Shown one piece after another: positions 36,376 through 44,262 of a stretch of DNA of 64,000 nucleotides. Position 1 is the first letter of the stretch; each line of letters starts with the position of its first letter. The translations under genes and the position numbers were made by a program. A model generated the notes under the pieces. It made no database searches. It worked only from the letters and a program-made list of their open reading frames with translations, and had not been told where the DNA came from. Source of the DNA: JBHJHP01 sp042219825 (GTDB lineage Bacteria > Bacteroidota > Bacteroidia > Bacteroidales > UBA5342). The stretch covers positions 620,001-684,000 of the forward strand of contig NZ_JBHJHQ010000001.1 of NCBI RefSeq assembly GCF_042219825.1. The letters are read 5' to 3'.

Positions 36376-37080
36376 GTGTTGAAAGGTCTCGGAGAACATA
36401 TTCCCTATGAACGCAGAAAATTTATTCACAGCCTGATAATCCCGGTTGTTTTTTTACTTTTTTGCTGGTTGGCAAAAACCTGGGAACTGGTAACCGGATC
36501 CTCACTGGCTCATCTTGGTGTATATCCACGAGAAATTAAAGGTCTTTGGGGAATTCTTTTTATGCCTTTTATTCATGGAAGTATAGGGCATATTGTGACC
36601 AATTCTATTTCATTTCTGCTTTTGGCAACAGGTTTGTTTTACTTTTACAGGCAAATTGCACTCAAAACGTTTATTTATCTTTTTTTTATTGCCAATGCGT
36701 TGTTATGGATCTCAGGTCGTCCGTCGTGGCACATTGGAGCCAGTGGTATTATTTACGGTCTGGGGGCCTTTTTAATCATTAGTGGTATAATCAGGAAACA
36801 CATCGGTCTGGTGGCAGTAGCATTTATCATTATTTTTGCTTACGGTAGTATGTTCTGGCATATTTTCCCTTTAAAAATAAATGATCCGGTTTCATGGGAA
36901 GGTCACCTGATGGGTACACTTACAGGAGCTGCTTTGGCTGTTATATTCAGAAAAGAAGGGCCACAACGTGAAGAATGGAACTGGGAGGATGAACAGGAAG
37001 TATCAGATAATGAAAATGAAGAACAAAATACGACAATAAACTACATAATAACACAAGATAAAGATGATAAACCCAGTTGA
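36376..37080 (+). CDS. Rhomboid family intramembrane serine protease
   Basis: About 234 residues with six membrane segments. The catalytic Ser lies in WHIGASGIIYG (GxSG) and the catalytic His in SWEGHLMGTLTG, so the Ser-His dyad is complete. Rhomboids cleave single-pass membrane proteins within the bilayer. The C-terminal 40 residues are acidic and cytoplasmic. There is no good ATG; the GTG at 36376 is used here, and a TTG at 36328 would add 16 residues but falls in a possible promoter. The stop lies 17 nt inside the threonine aldolase gene, so both are likely coupled. Confidence 0.88.
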   Translation: MLKGLGEHIPYERRKFIHSLIIPVVFLLFCWLAKTWELVTGSSLAHLGVYPREIKGLWGILFMPFIHGSIGHIVTNSISFLLLATGLFYFYRQIALKTFIYLFFIANALLWISGRPSWHIGASGIIYGLGAFLIISGIIRKHIGLVAVAFIIIFAYGSMFWHIFPLKINDPVSWEGHLMGTLTGAALAVIFRKEGPQREEWNWEDEQEVSDNENEEQNTTINYIITQDKDDKPS

Positions 37081-38119
37081 ACTCAAACGTGGATTTGCCA
37101 GCGATAACAATGCAGGCGTACATCCGCAGATATTAAAAGCATTAGAAATAGTGAATCAGGGACATGTTGTTGGCTATGGCGATGATCCTGTCACGAAAGC
37201 GGCAACAGAAAAAATCAGAGAGATTTTTAAAACGGACTGCGAAGTATTTTTTGTATTTAACGGAACCGGAGCAAATATCGTTTCATTACAATCTGCCACT
37301 CATTCGTTTGAGGCCGTGTTTTGTACCGCTACAGCACATATTCATGTAGATGAATGCGGTGCGCCTGAAAAATTCACAGGAAGCAAAGTTGTTGCTATTG
37401 AAACGCCGGACGGTAAACTTACACCTGAGCTTATTAAACCTCATTTACACGGTTTTGGTTTCGAACACCATTCTCAGCCCAGGGTGATCTCCATCACACA
37501 ATCCACCGAAATGGGAACAGTATATAAACCAGAAGAAATCCGTGCTATTACTAAACTGGCTCACGATAATAACATGGTCGTCCACATGGACGGTGCCCGA
37601 CTGGCTAATGCGGCAGTTTCCCTTAATATGGATTTTCATGAGTTTACAGTGGATTGTGGCATTGATATTCTGAGTTTTGGAGGAACTAAAAACGGAATGA
37701 TGATTGGAGAAGCCATTATTATTTTTAATAAGGAAATTGCACAGTTAACGAAATACTACCGCAAGCAAGGCGCACAACTGTACAGTAAAATGCGATTTGT
37801 ATCTGCACAGTTTCTGGCGTATTTCGAAGATGAATTATGGCAAAAAAGTGCTAAACATGCCAACAAAATGGCACAAAGGCTGTTTGACAAGGTGAAAGAT
37901 ATCAAGGGAGTCAGAATAACACAAAAAGTGGAATCAAACGGTATTTTTGCCATTATTCCAAAAGAAGTTACACAACCACTCATGGATACTTACTTCTTTT
38001 ATTACTGGAACGAAAATACCAATGAAGTGCGTTGGATGACAGCTTTTGACACCAAAGAAGAAGATATAGACGGATTTGTATTAAAACTAAAAGAACTTTG
38101 TAAAAATGCAGGATATTAA
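37064..38119 (+). CDS. ltaE: Low-specificity L-threonine aldolase-type PLP enzyme
   Basis: This 351-residue fold-type I PLP enzyme is predicted to cleave L-threonine (or allo-threonine) to glycine and acetaldehyde. Motifs include FASDNNAGVHPQIL at the N-terminus, YGDDPVT, VHMDGARLANAA with the PLP-binding Asp, and ILSFGGTKNGMMIGEA with the Schiff-base Lys. The group also includes beta-eliminating relatives. The gene overlaps rhomboid by 17 nt and the isochorismate synthase gene by 14 nt. Confidence 0.92.
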   Translation: MINPVELKRGFASDNNAGVHPQILKALEIVNQGHVVGYGDDPVTKAATEKIREIFKTDCEVFFVFNGTGANIVSLQSATHSFEAVFCTATAHIHVDECGAPEKFTGSKVVAIETPDGKLTPELIKPHLHGFGFEHHSQPRVISITQSTEMGTVYKPEEIRAITKLAHDNNMVVHMDGARLANAAVSLNMDFHEFTVDCGIDILSFGGTKNGMMIGEAIIIFNKEIAQLTKYYRKQGAQLYSKMRFVSAQFLAYFEDELWQKSAKHANKMAQRLFDKVKDIKGVRITQKVESNGIFAIIPKEVTQPLMDTYFFYYWNENTNEVRWMTAFDTKEEDIDGFVLKLKELCKNAGY

Positions 38120-39179
38120 TCAGGAACTTAACAGCCTATTATCCGAAAAACATCCTTATGTATTGTACCGTTTCCCAAAATCAAAAACGATCCAATACTT
38201 TCGAATTGCCAAAACAACGATACTGGATCATACGTATTCGGGTCTTACCGGAAGTGGTTTTATTTTTGCTCCCTTTAAAGCCTCTCCCCAACATCCGGTT
38301 TGCTTTTTTGAACCGGAATATGAAAAGACATTCCCGGCGCATCTGTCGTTTTCTGTTGACCCTGAAAATCTGTTTACCATTGATTCAGACTTCCTTTCTA
38401 CATCCCGGGAGAAATATGGCAAAAAATTTAAGCGAATTATGGATATCCTTAATTCTGATTCAGGTATTCGCAAACTTGTGCTTGCTCGGAAATTTTTCCT
38501 GGGAACCACAAATATAGCGGATCCTGGCATTATCATGCATAATCTGAATAAAGCGTTTCCAAATTCATTCTTGTTTTTTGTTAACCATCCAAATCTGGGT
38601 GTCTGGTGCGGGGCCACTCCGGAGAATTTGCTCTCCATTTCGCATCAAAATGGCAAAACAGTTGCTTTAGCCGGAACACAAAAAATTGAAGACATGTCTC
38701 CCCTTAGCTGGACTGATAAAGAATATGAGGAACAGCATCTGGTGGAGATATTTATTGAGAAAAAGCTGAATGAGCTTACCGCAAACATTAAAAAATCAGG
38801 TCCGGAATCGGTCTTTACAGGTAACCTGGCACATCTATGCACAAACTATAGTTTTGAGATCGATCCGGTTAATTCAATCAGTTTGTTAAAAGCGCTCCAC
38901 CCTACACCGGCAGTATGCGGATTACCCAAACGACAAAGTTTACAAATCATCTCTGAGATCGAAGGTTTTGACCGGGAATATTATGCCGGTTTTTTGGGTC
39001 CTGTCAGCAATAATGGAGAACACATTACCGATGTTTACGTCACTCTCAGATGTTTTAAAATCTGCAAACAGGGCATGGAATTTTTTATTGGTGGTGGAAT
39101 AACCAAACAATCCATGGAGCAACCTGAATGGGACGAAACGGAAAACAAACTGGAGTCCATTTTGCCTTACATCGGTTAA
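38106..39179 (+). CDS. menF: Isochorismate synthase (chorismate-binding enzyme)
   Basis: This 357-residue chorismate-binding enzyme is predicted to convert chorismate to isochorismate for menaquinone. It shows RKLVLARK (catalytic Lys region), GATPENLL, AGTQ, LHPTPAVCGLPK and the C-terminal FIGGGITKQSMEQPEWDE with Mg-binding acids. The Lys in RKLVLARK and the ALAGTQ segment fit isochorismate rather than anthranilate synthases. No other men genes are adjacent. It overlaps the threonine aldolase gene by 14 nt. MenF versus EntC cannot be told from sequence alone, but no siderophore genes are seen. Confidence 0.9.
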   Translation: MQDINQELNSLLSEKHPYVLYRFPKSKTIQYFRIAKTTILDHTYSGLTGSGFIFAPFKASPQHPVCFFEPEYEKTFPAHLSFSVDPENLFTIDSDFLSTSREKYGKKFKRIMDILNSDSGIRKLVLARKFFLGTTNIADPGIIMHNLNKAFPNSFLFFVNHPNLGVWCGATPENLLSISHQNGKTVALAGTQKIEDMSPLSWTDKEYEEQHLVEIFIEKKLNELTANIKKSGPESVFTGNLAHLCTNYSFEIDPVNSISLLKALHPTPAVCGLPKRQSLQIISEIEGFDREYYAGFLGPVSNNGEHITDVYVTLRCFKICKQGMEFFIGGGITKQSMEQPEWDETENKLESILPYIG

Positions 39180-39224
39180 AAATTCAAAACATATTAATAG
39201 CTGTCTTTATTTATCCAGTCAGTT

Positions 39225-39437
39225 TTATCCAACTGTAGTCAGAGCCTTAAATGCTTCATATACAAGAAATGCAGGCCATACCATGGCCTTTAAAAAACCA
39301 ACTACTCCCATACCAAAACTGGTTGCATGAGAAATAAAGAATACAGCGGCACCAATAAATCCGAGTCCGTAAACTGCTCCCGAAGACGCATTACGTGACG
39401 CATTCCTGGAATGACTTTTTGAGTTGTGATCGTTCAT
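39225..39437 (-). CDS. Small conserved-looking membrane protein, 70 aa
   Basis: The protein has a hydrophilic Ser/Asn/Arg-rich N-terminus of about 18 residues and two hydrophobic segments, AVYGLGFIGAAVFFISHATS and GMGVVGFLKAMVWPAFLVYEAF. The segment WPAFLVYEA with its preceding aromatic helix occurs in many small bacterial inner-membrane proteins of unknown function; I recognise the pattern but know no function. It is a single gene, convergent with menF. Confidence 0.7.
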   Translation of the reverse strand: MNDHNSKSHSRNASRNASSGAVYGLGFIGAAVFFISHATSFGMGVVGFLKAMVWPAFLVYEAFKALTTVG

Positions 39438-39604
39438 AATGTTTTAGTTTACAATGTTTTGCAATTTAGTATTTTTATTTAACATTTGGCATTTCAATGC
39501 TGTGAAGTTTTTTAAAGGTTCATTTTATTATATCCAAATCACTTTTTATAAGAAAAAGGTATCAAGACTGTTGGGAAGAATGTTAATTTCTTTATTTTTA
39601 TATT

Positions 39605-39635
39605 TTGCAATAGTGACTTAAAACAGCTAAATTTG
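39605..39635 (+). promoter_or_regulatory. Promoter of the DUF4290-murA operon (TTG / TAAATTTG)
   Basis: TTG at 39605-39607 within TTTTGCA, 20 nt, then TAAATTTG at 39628-39635, a perfect TAnnTTTG box. Leader of about 20 nt. It shows that the ATG at 39659 rather than an in-frame TTG at 39644 is the start. Confidence 0.75.
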
Positions 39636-39658
39636 CCAACTGATTGATTACAGGACAA

Positions 39659-40249
39659 ATGGATTATAATTCAACACGAGAAAAATTGAAGTTACCGGAA
39701 TACGGAAGAAATGTTCAGAATATGGTGAACCATATGATGACAATAAAGGACAGGGATGAAAGAACCCGGTGTGCATACGCTATAGTATCAGTAATGGGAA
39801 ATATGTTTCCGCATTTAAGGGATGTATCTGATTTTGACCAGAAATTATGGGATCATTTATCCATAATGTCAGATTTCAATCTTGATATTGACAGTCCCTG
39901 CCCGTTGCCAACCGAAGAGACGTTACACAAACAACATGAAAAACTTCCATATCTTGAACAGGATATACGCATAAGGCATTATGGCAAAAACATCGAAATG
40001 CTGGTGGAATATGCCTTACAGATGGAAGATCCAAAGGAAAAAGATCAGTTGGTATTGCTGATTACTAACCATATGAAAAAAATGTTTTTGCAATGGAACA
40101 AGGATGTGGTTACTGATGCCAAGATCTTCGATGATTTGTATTTGTTATCAGAAGGTAAACTGGCTTATTCCGAAAAGGATTTTAAACTGGTGGATCCCAA
40201 AATTGTTGTCAATAAACAGCGTAAAAAGAAGAATCCCAATAAAAAATAA
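39659..40249 (+). CDS. DUF4290 family protein
   Basis: This 196-residue, charged, mostly helical protein matches the DUF4290 pattern seen next to murA in Bacteroidota: MDYNSTREKLKLPEYGRNVQNMV at its start, repeated later as IRIRHYGKNIEMLVEYAL, suggesting an internal duplication. It ends in a Lys-rich tail. No catalytic motif or membrane segment is visible. Its function is unknown; the conserved link with murA (17 nt gap here) suggests a part in wall synthesis or its control. Confidence 0.85.
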   Translation: MDYNSTREKLKLPEYGRNVQNMVNHMMTIKDRDERTRCAYAIVSVMGNMFPHLRDVSDFDQKLWDHLSIMSDFNLDIDSPCPLPTEETLHKQHEKLPYLEQDIRIRHYGKNIEMLVEYALQMEDPKEKDQLVLLITNHMKKMFLQWNKDVVTDAKIFDDLYLLSEGKLAYSEKDFKLVDPKIVVNKQRKKKNPNKK

Positions 40250-40266
40250 CGCTTAAATTGCTCTGA

Positions 40267-41574
40267 ATGTCAACATTCGTAATTGAAGGCGGGAATCAGT
40301 TGAAAGGCGAAATTATTCCTCAGGGAGCTAAAAATGAAGCCCTGCAAATTATTTGTGCCGTATTGCTGACTCCCGAAGAAGTCATTATACACAATATTCC
40401 TGATATTCTCGATGTCAACAATCTTATTCAGTTGCTGAAGGATTTTGGAGTGACTGTAAAAAAACTCGGAGAAGGTTCATTTTCATTTAAAGCAGAAAAT
40501 ATTGACCTTCAATATCTTCAGTCAGAAACATTCAGATCGAAAAGTGCTTCTCTGCGAGGTTCTATTATGATTATAGGTCCTCTCCTTGCCCGTTTTGGCA
40601 AAGCCTACATTCCGAAACCCGGTGGTGATAAAATAGGAAGACGCAGGCTTGACACGCACTTTATCGGCATTCAGAAACTGGGTGCAAAATTTAATTTTGA
40701 GTATAAAGATAATTTCTACAGGGTCAGCGCTGATCGCCTGAAAGGAGCTTACATGCTGCTGGATGAAGCATCTGTTACCGGTACGGCCAATTTATTAATG
40801 GCAGCCGTTCTGGCTGAGGGCATAACAACCATTTACAACGCGGCTTGTGAACCCTACATTCAGCAATTGTGTAAAATGCTGAACAACATGGGTGCAAAAA
40901 TATCCGGTGTAGGATCCAATCTGCTCACCATTGAAGGAGTAGATTCCATGGGAGGCTGTACGCATACTATGTTACCCGATATGATTGAAGTTGGCAGTTT
41001 TATTGGACTTGCTGCGATGACTGCATCCGAAATTACACTTAAAAATGTGTCTTTTGATAATCTCGGAATCATTCCTCAGCAGTTTAAAAGGTTGGGAATA
41101 ACTTTCGAACAAAAAGACGACGACATTTATATTCCATCTCAGTCAGGCTATGAAATAGAAACCTTTATCGACGGTTCCATCATGACTATTGCCGATGCCC
41201 CATGGCCCGGCTTAACTCCTGACTTATTAAGTATATTTCTGGTTGTTGCCACCCAGGCTAAAGGGAGTGTGCTTATCCATCAGAAAATGTTTGAAAGCCG
41301 CCTGTTTTTCGTGGATAAACTGATTGACATGGGGGCGCAGATTATATTATGTGATCCACACAGGGCAACAGTTATAGGACTGGAAAAAAGGGCACGATTA
41401 AGATCATCAATAATGACAAGTCCGGATATACGTGCAGGTGTGGCATTGCTCATTGCTGCGCTATCAGCCGAAGGAACGTCAACCATTCATAACGTGGAAC
41501 AGATTGACCGTGGATATCAGGACATTGACAAGCGCCTGAATGCCATCGGAGCCAATATCACCCGGCTCCCCTAA
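40267..41574 (+). CDS. murA: UDP-N-acetylglucosamine 1-carboxyvinyltransferase (MurA), Asp in place of catalytic Cys
   Basis: MurA transfers enolpyruvate from PEP to UDP-GlcNAc, the first committed step of peptidoglycan synthesis. The 435-residue protein has GAKNEALQI with the conserved Lys-Asn, the TPDLLSIF acidic residue and the C-terminal DIRAGVALLIAALSAEGTSTI and IDRGYQDID segments. In the mobile loop the usual PGGCxIG is PGGDKIG, with Asp at residue 121 where E. coli has Cys115. This change is known to make MurA insensitive to fosfomycin while keeping activity. The gene follows the DUF4290 gene by 17 nt in one operon. Confidence 0.96.
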   Translation: MSTFVIEGGNQLKGEIIPQGAKNEALQIICAVLLTPEEVIIHNIPDILDVNNLIQLLKDFGVTVKKLGEGSFSFKAENIDLQYLQSETFRSKSASLRGSIMIIGPLLARFGKAYIPKPGGDKIGRRRLDTHFIGIQKLGAKFNFEYKDNFYRVSADRLKGAYMLLDEASVTGTANLLMAAVLAEGITTIYNAACEPYIQQLCKMLNNMGAKISGVGSNLLTIEGVDSMGGCTHTMLPDMIEVGSFIGLAAMTASEITLKNVSFDNLGIIPQQFKRLGITFEQKDDDIYIPSQSGYEIETFIDGSIMTIADAPWPGLTPDLLSIFLVVATQAKGSVLIHQKMFESRLFFVDKLIDMGAQIILCDPHRATVIGLEKRARLRSSIMTSPDIRAGVALLIAALSAEGTSTIHNVEQIDRGYQDIDKRLNAIGANITRLP

Positions 41575-41696
41575 TTGGTCTTGTATAATAATCCATTGTG
41601 AATCGCAAGACGTAATAGTAGTATTTTTTTGCGATCTATGATTAACCAACTACATATTATTCATTATTTATTACTGTTGTCCTGTAAAAGCTTCAG

Positions 41697-41856
41697 AGAT
41701 TCCTCACTACACTCGGAATGACAGGCATTTGCTGGCTGTTGGGCTTGAGGATGGGTTGGTTTGCGTGCGACAGATTTCCAAACCAACCCATCCTCAAGCC
41801 TCATTTGAACCAAAAAGACTGTCATTCTGAGCGTAGTAAAATGAAGCGAAGAATCT
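41697..41856. repeat. Nested palindromic element (MITE-like), 160 bp
   Basis: Outer arms at 41697-41724 and 41819-41856 are imperfect inverted copies of a CATTCTGAGCGTAG-type sequence, with about 10 extra bases in the right arm. Inside, 41742-41763 and 41779-41800 are 22-bp perfect inverted repeats around a 15-nt loop. The element carries no reading frame. The outer arms look like the widespread GTCATTCTGAGCG...GAAGAATCT interspersed repeat; that resemblance is from memory. Confidence 0.75.
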
Positions 41857-41930
41857 TTAAGTAATATTGATTTTTAGCCGGACAACTATGATTCTTTTTT
41901 ATTAATTATTAATCTTCTGTTATAGCGAAA

Positions 41931-41970
41931 TAAAAAACAAAAAGAGGTCACCTTTGCGGGCGACCTCTTT
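41931..41970 (-). terminator. Hairpin terminator of htpG
   Basis: On the minus strand AAAGAGGTC pairs with GACCTCTTT (9 bp) around a 12-nt loop, followed by a T-rich tract. It lies 22 nt after the htpG stop. The intergenic DNA from 41575 to here contains otherwise only the palindromic element and an ATCGCAA/TTGCGAT inverted pair near murA. Confidence 0.85.
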
Positions 41971-41992
41971 GGTTTTGCTGTACTGAGTTCCT

Positions 41993-44044
41993 CTATATCA
42001 GTTCGATACTTCGTTTTACAAATTTGTTCAGGTCCTCACCTTTTAGCATATTATTGGATAACAATGCAAGGTCGATGAGTTGTTTTACGAGTTTGTTCTT
42101 CTGTCCGTATTCATTCAGAAGGGTTTCTTTTTTCTTTTTCAACTCATCCAGTTTGTTGCCAACATCGTGTAACTCTTCTTTTTCTGCGCTTGGCACTTCT
42201 TCGTCTTTCTTCCCTTCTTTTGCTTTTTCCAATTCTTCCTGACGTTTCGCCAGCGTAGAAATCTTACTTTTCATTCCTTTCAGATCTTTTTCAAGATCCT
42301 TGTCCTTATCCTCGTTGATACGCAATACAAGCGGATGGTTGGCATTTATTACCAGGTTGTAATTATCCGGCATATCACCATAAAAACTCATTCCTCCCTG
42401 AAGTTCTGCCATATCCTTCATACGGCGCATAAATTCATTCTGAGTGATCAAAACCGGTGAATCATTCTCTCCCATGGCCTCAAAGGTTACCAGAAAGTTG
42501 GACTTACCACGTTGTGGCAACTGTCCATGGAAAATAGGTGTCAAATCAAGACGGTCCCCTTCAGAGAGTTTCATCTCCTGGTGTTCATCTTTTGGAATCA
42601 GTTTTTCCACTACATCACCGTCTACACGCACAAAACGGCTGTCCTTTAATTTGGTTTCAAGATGATTGATAAAGTGAGAATCCAGTTGGCCGTCCATTTG
42701 CAACACATCGTAGCCTTTATTTTTAGCAGCTTCTATAAACGTAAACTGTGCATCCACATCGGTTGCATACAAATAGACCAGTTGTTTGTCCTTATCGGTC
42801 TGGTTGTCTTTAATAATATTCTGATATTCCTCAAGGGTAAAATATTTGCCTTCTGTATTTTTCAGGAGCACAAATTTCTCAGCCCTTTCGTAGAATTTCT
42901 CTTCCGTGATCATGCCGTATTCAATAAAGATCTTCAGATCATCCCATTTTTCTTCAAATTGTTTACGGTCATTCTTATAGATCTCATTCAAACGGTCAGC
43001 TACCTTTTTGGTGATATGGCTGCTTATTTTTTTTACATTGCTGTCACTCTGCAAATACGAACGGGATACATTTAACGGGATATCCGGTGAATCGATCACA
43101 CCATGCAAAAGCGTCAGAAATTCAGGCACAACTCCTTCTACAGAATCCGTCACAAATACCTGGTTGCTGTATAGCTGAATTTTATTTTTCTGAACTTCAA
43201 TGTTCTTTTTCAGTTTCGGGAAATATAAAATACCGGTCAGATTAAACGGATAATCCACATTCAGGTGAATGTTGAACAGCGGATCATCAGCCATCGGATA
43301 CAGCTGTTTGTAGAATTTCAGGTAATCCTCATCCTTGAGATCAGCCGGTGCTTTTGTCCAGGCCGGTTTCGTATCGTTGATGATATTATCCTCATCTGTA
43401 TCCACCTGTTTATCTTCTTTCCATTCTTTTTTCTTACCAAAAGCAATTTCAACCGGCAGAAATTTACAGTATTTTTTCAGCAGATCTTCTACCCTGCTTT
43501 CTTCAAGAAATTCCTTATTATCATCATCAATATACATGACGATATCTGTTCCACGTCTTTCCTTTTTAACATCGGTCAGTTCAAATTCCGGACTTCCGTC
43601 ACATTCCCATCTTACGCCCTCTGAACCATCTTTAAATGACCTTGTAAGGACTTCCACTTTTTTAGAGACCATAAAAGAGGAATAGAATCCCAATCCAAAA
43701 TGACCAATGATGGCCTGTGCATCATTTTTATATTTTTCAACAAATTCGTTGGCACCGGAGAATGCGATCTGATTAATATACTTATCAATTTCTTCAGAAG
43801 TCATTCCGACACCGGCATCAGAAACAGTAAGGGTCTTTTTCTTTTTATCAATGCTGACCCTAATCGTCAAATCACCAAGTTCTCCTTTGAATTCACCTAC
43901 AGAAGCAAGTGTTTTTAACTTCTGTGTTGCATCCACAGCATTAGAAACGATTTCGCGCAAAAAAATCTCGTGATCGCTGTATAAAAACTTTTTGATAATC
44001 GGGAAAAGGTTGTCCGAGCTAACCCCTATTTTTCCTTTTTGCAT
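41993..44044 (-). CDS. htpG: Chaperone HtpG (Hsp90)
   Basis: HtpG is the bacterial Hsp90 dimeric ATP-dependent chaperone. The 683-residue protein has the GHKL ATPase N-domain (EIFLREIVSNAVDATQKL, the ATP-lid segment GHFGLGFYSSFMV, and DAGVGMT), a middle domain with the PLNVSRSYLQSD motif, and a C-terminal dimerisation domain ending near LNKFVKRSIELI. It is about 60 residues longer than E. coli HtpG because of a charged, coiled-coil-like insertion near residues 575-645 rich in Lys and Glu. Transcribed alone, with a strong terminator. Heat-shock control is likely by family but no operator was identified. Confidence 0.96.
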   Translation of the reverse strand: MQKGKIGVSSDNLFPIIKKFLYSDHEIFLREIVSNAVDATQKLKTLASVGEFKGELGDLTIRVSIDKKKKTLTVSDAGVGMTSEEIDKYINQIAFSGANEFVEKYKNDAQAIIGHFGLGFYSSFMVSKKVEVLTRSFKDGSEGVRWECDGSPEFELTDVKKERRGTDIVMYIDDDNKEFLEESRVEDLLKKYCKFLPVEIAFGKKKEWKEDKQVDTDEDNIINDTKPAWTKAPADLKDEDYLKFYKQLYPMADDPLFNIHLNVDYPFNLTGILYFPKLKKNIEVQKNKIQLYSNQVFVTDSVEGVVPEFLTLLHGVIDSPDIPLNVSRSYLQSDSNVKKISSHITKKVADRLNEIYKNDRKQFEEKWDDLKIFIEYGMITEEKFYERAEKFVLLKNTEGKYFTLEEYQNIIKDNQTDKDKQLVYLYATDVDAQFTFIEAAKNKGYDVLQMDGQLDSHFINHLETKLKDSRFVRVDGDVVEKLIPKDEHQEMKLSEGDRLDLTPIFHGQLPQRGKSNFLVTFEAMGENDSPVLITQNEFMRRMKDMAELQGGMSFYGDMPDNYNLVINANHPLVLRINEDKDKDLEKDLKGMKSKISTLAKRQEELEKAKEGKKDEEVPSAEKEELHDVGNKLDELKKKKETLLNEYGQKNKLVKQLIDLALLSNNMLKGEDLNKFVKRSIELI

Positions 44045-44262
44045 ATTGAGTAATTTTTTAAATTAAACATTCAATTTTGCGCTTCTTTTATCAAAGAAAG
44101 TGCCATTGCTCAAAACTGACAAATAGACATTTATAACGTGACAATTTTTGCATGGGATCATCTCAAATGTGACAATTCTCCATTTAGGAGAACAGGTTTT
44201 ATAGCAGTGCCTGTTTTCTTAACTACTAAAAATAATTACCTTCGGTGACAAATCAAACCTGA

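Noticed and set aside
41590..41640. ATCGCAA/TTGCGAT inverted pair after murA as a terminator
   Set aside because: The stem is only 7 bp with a loop of over 15 nt and lacks a clear T-run.
42024..43918. Plus-strand frames inside htpG
   Set aside because: Hydrophobic, Phe/Ser-rich translations typical of the antisense of a charged gene; htpG is unambiguous.
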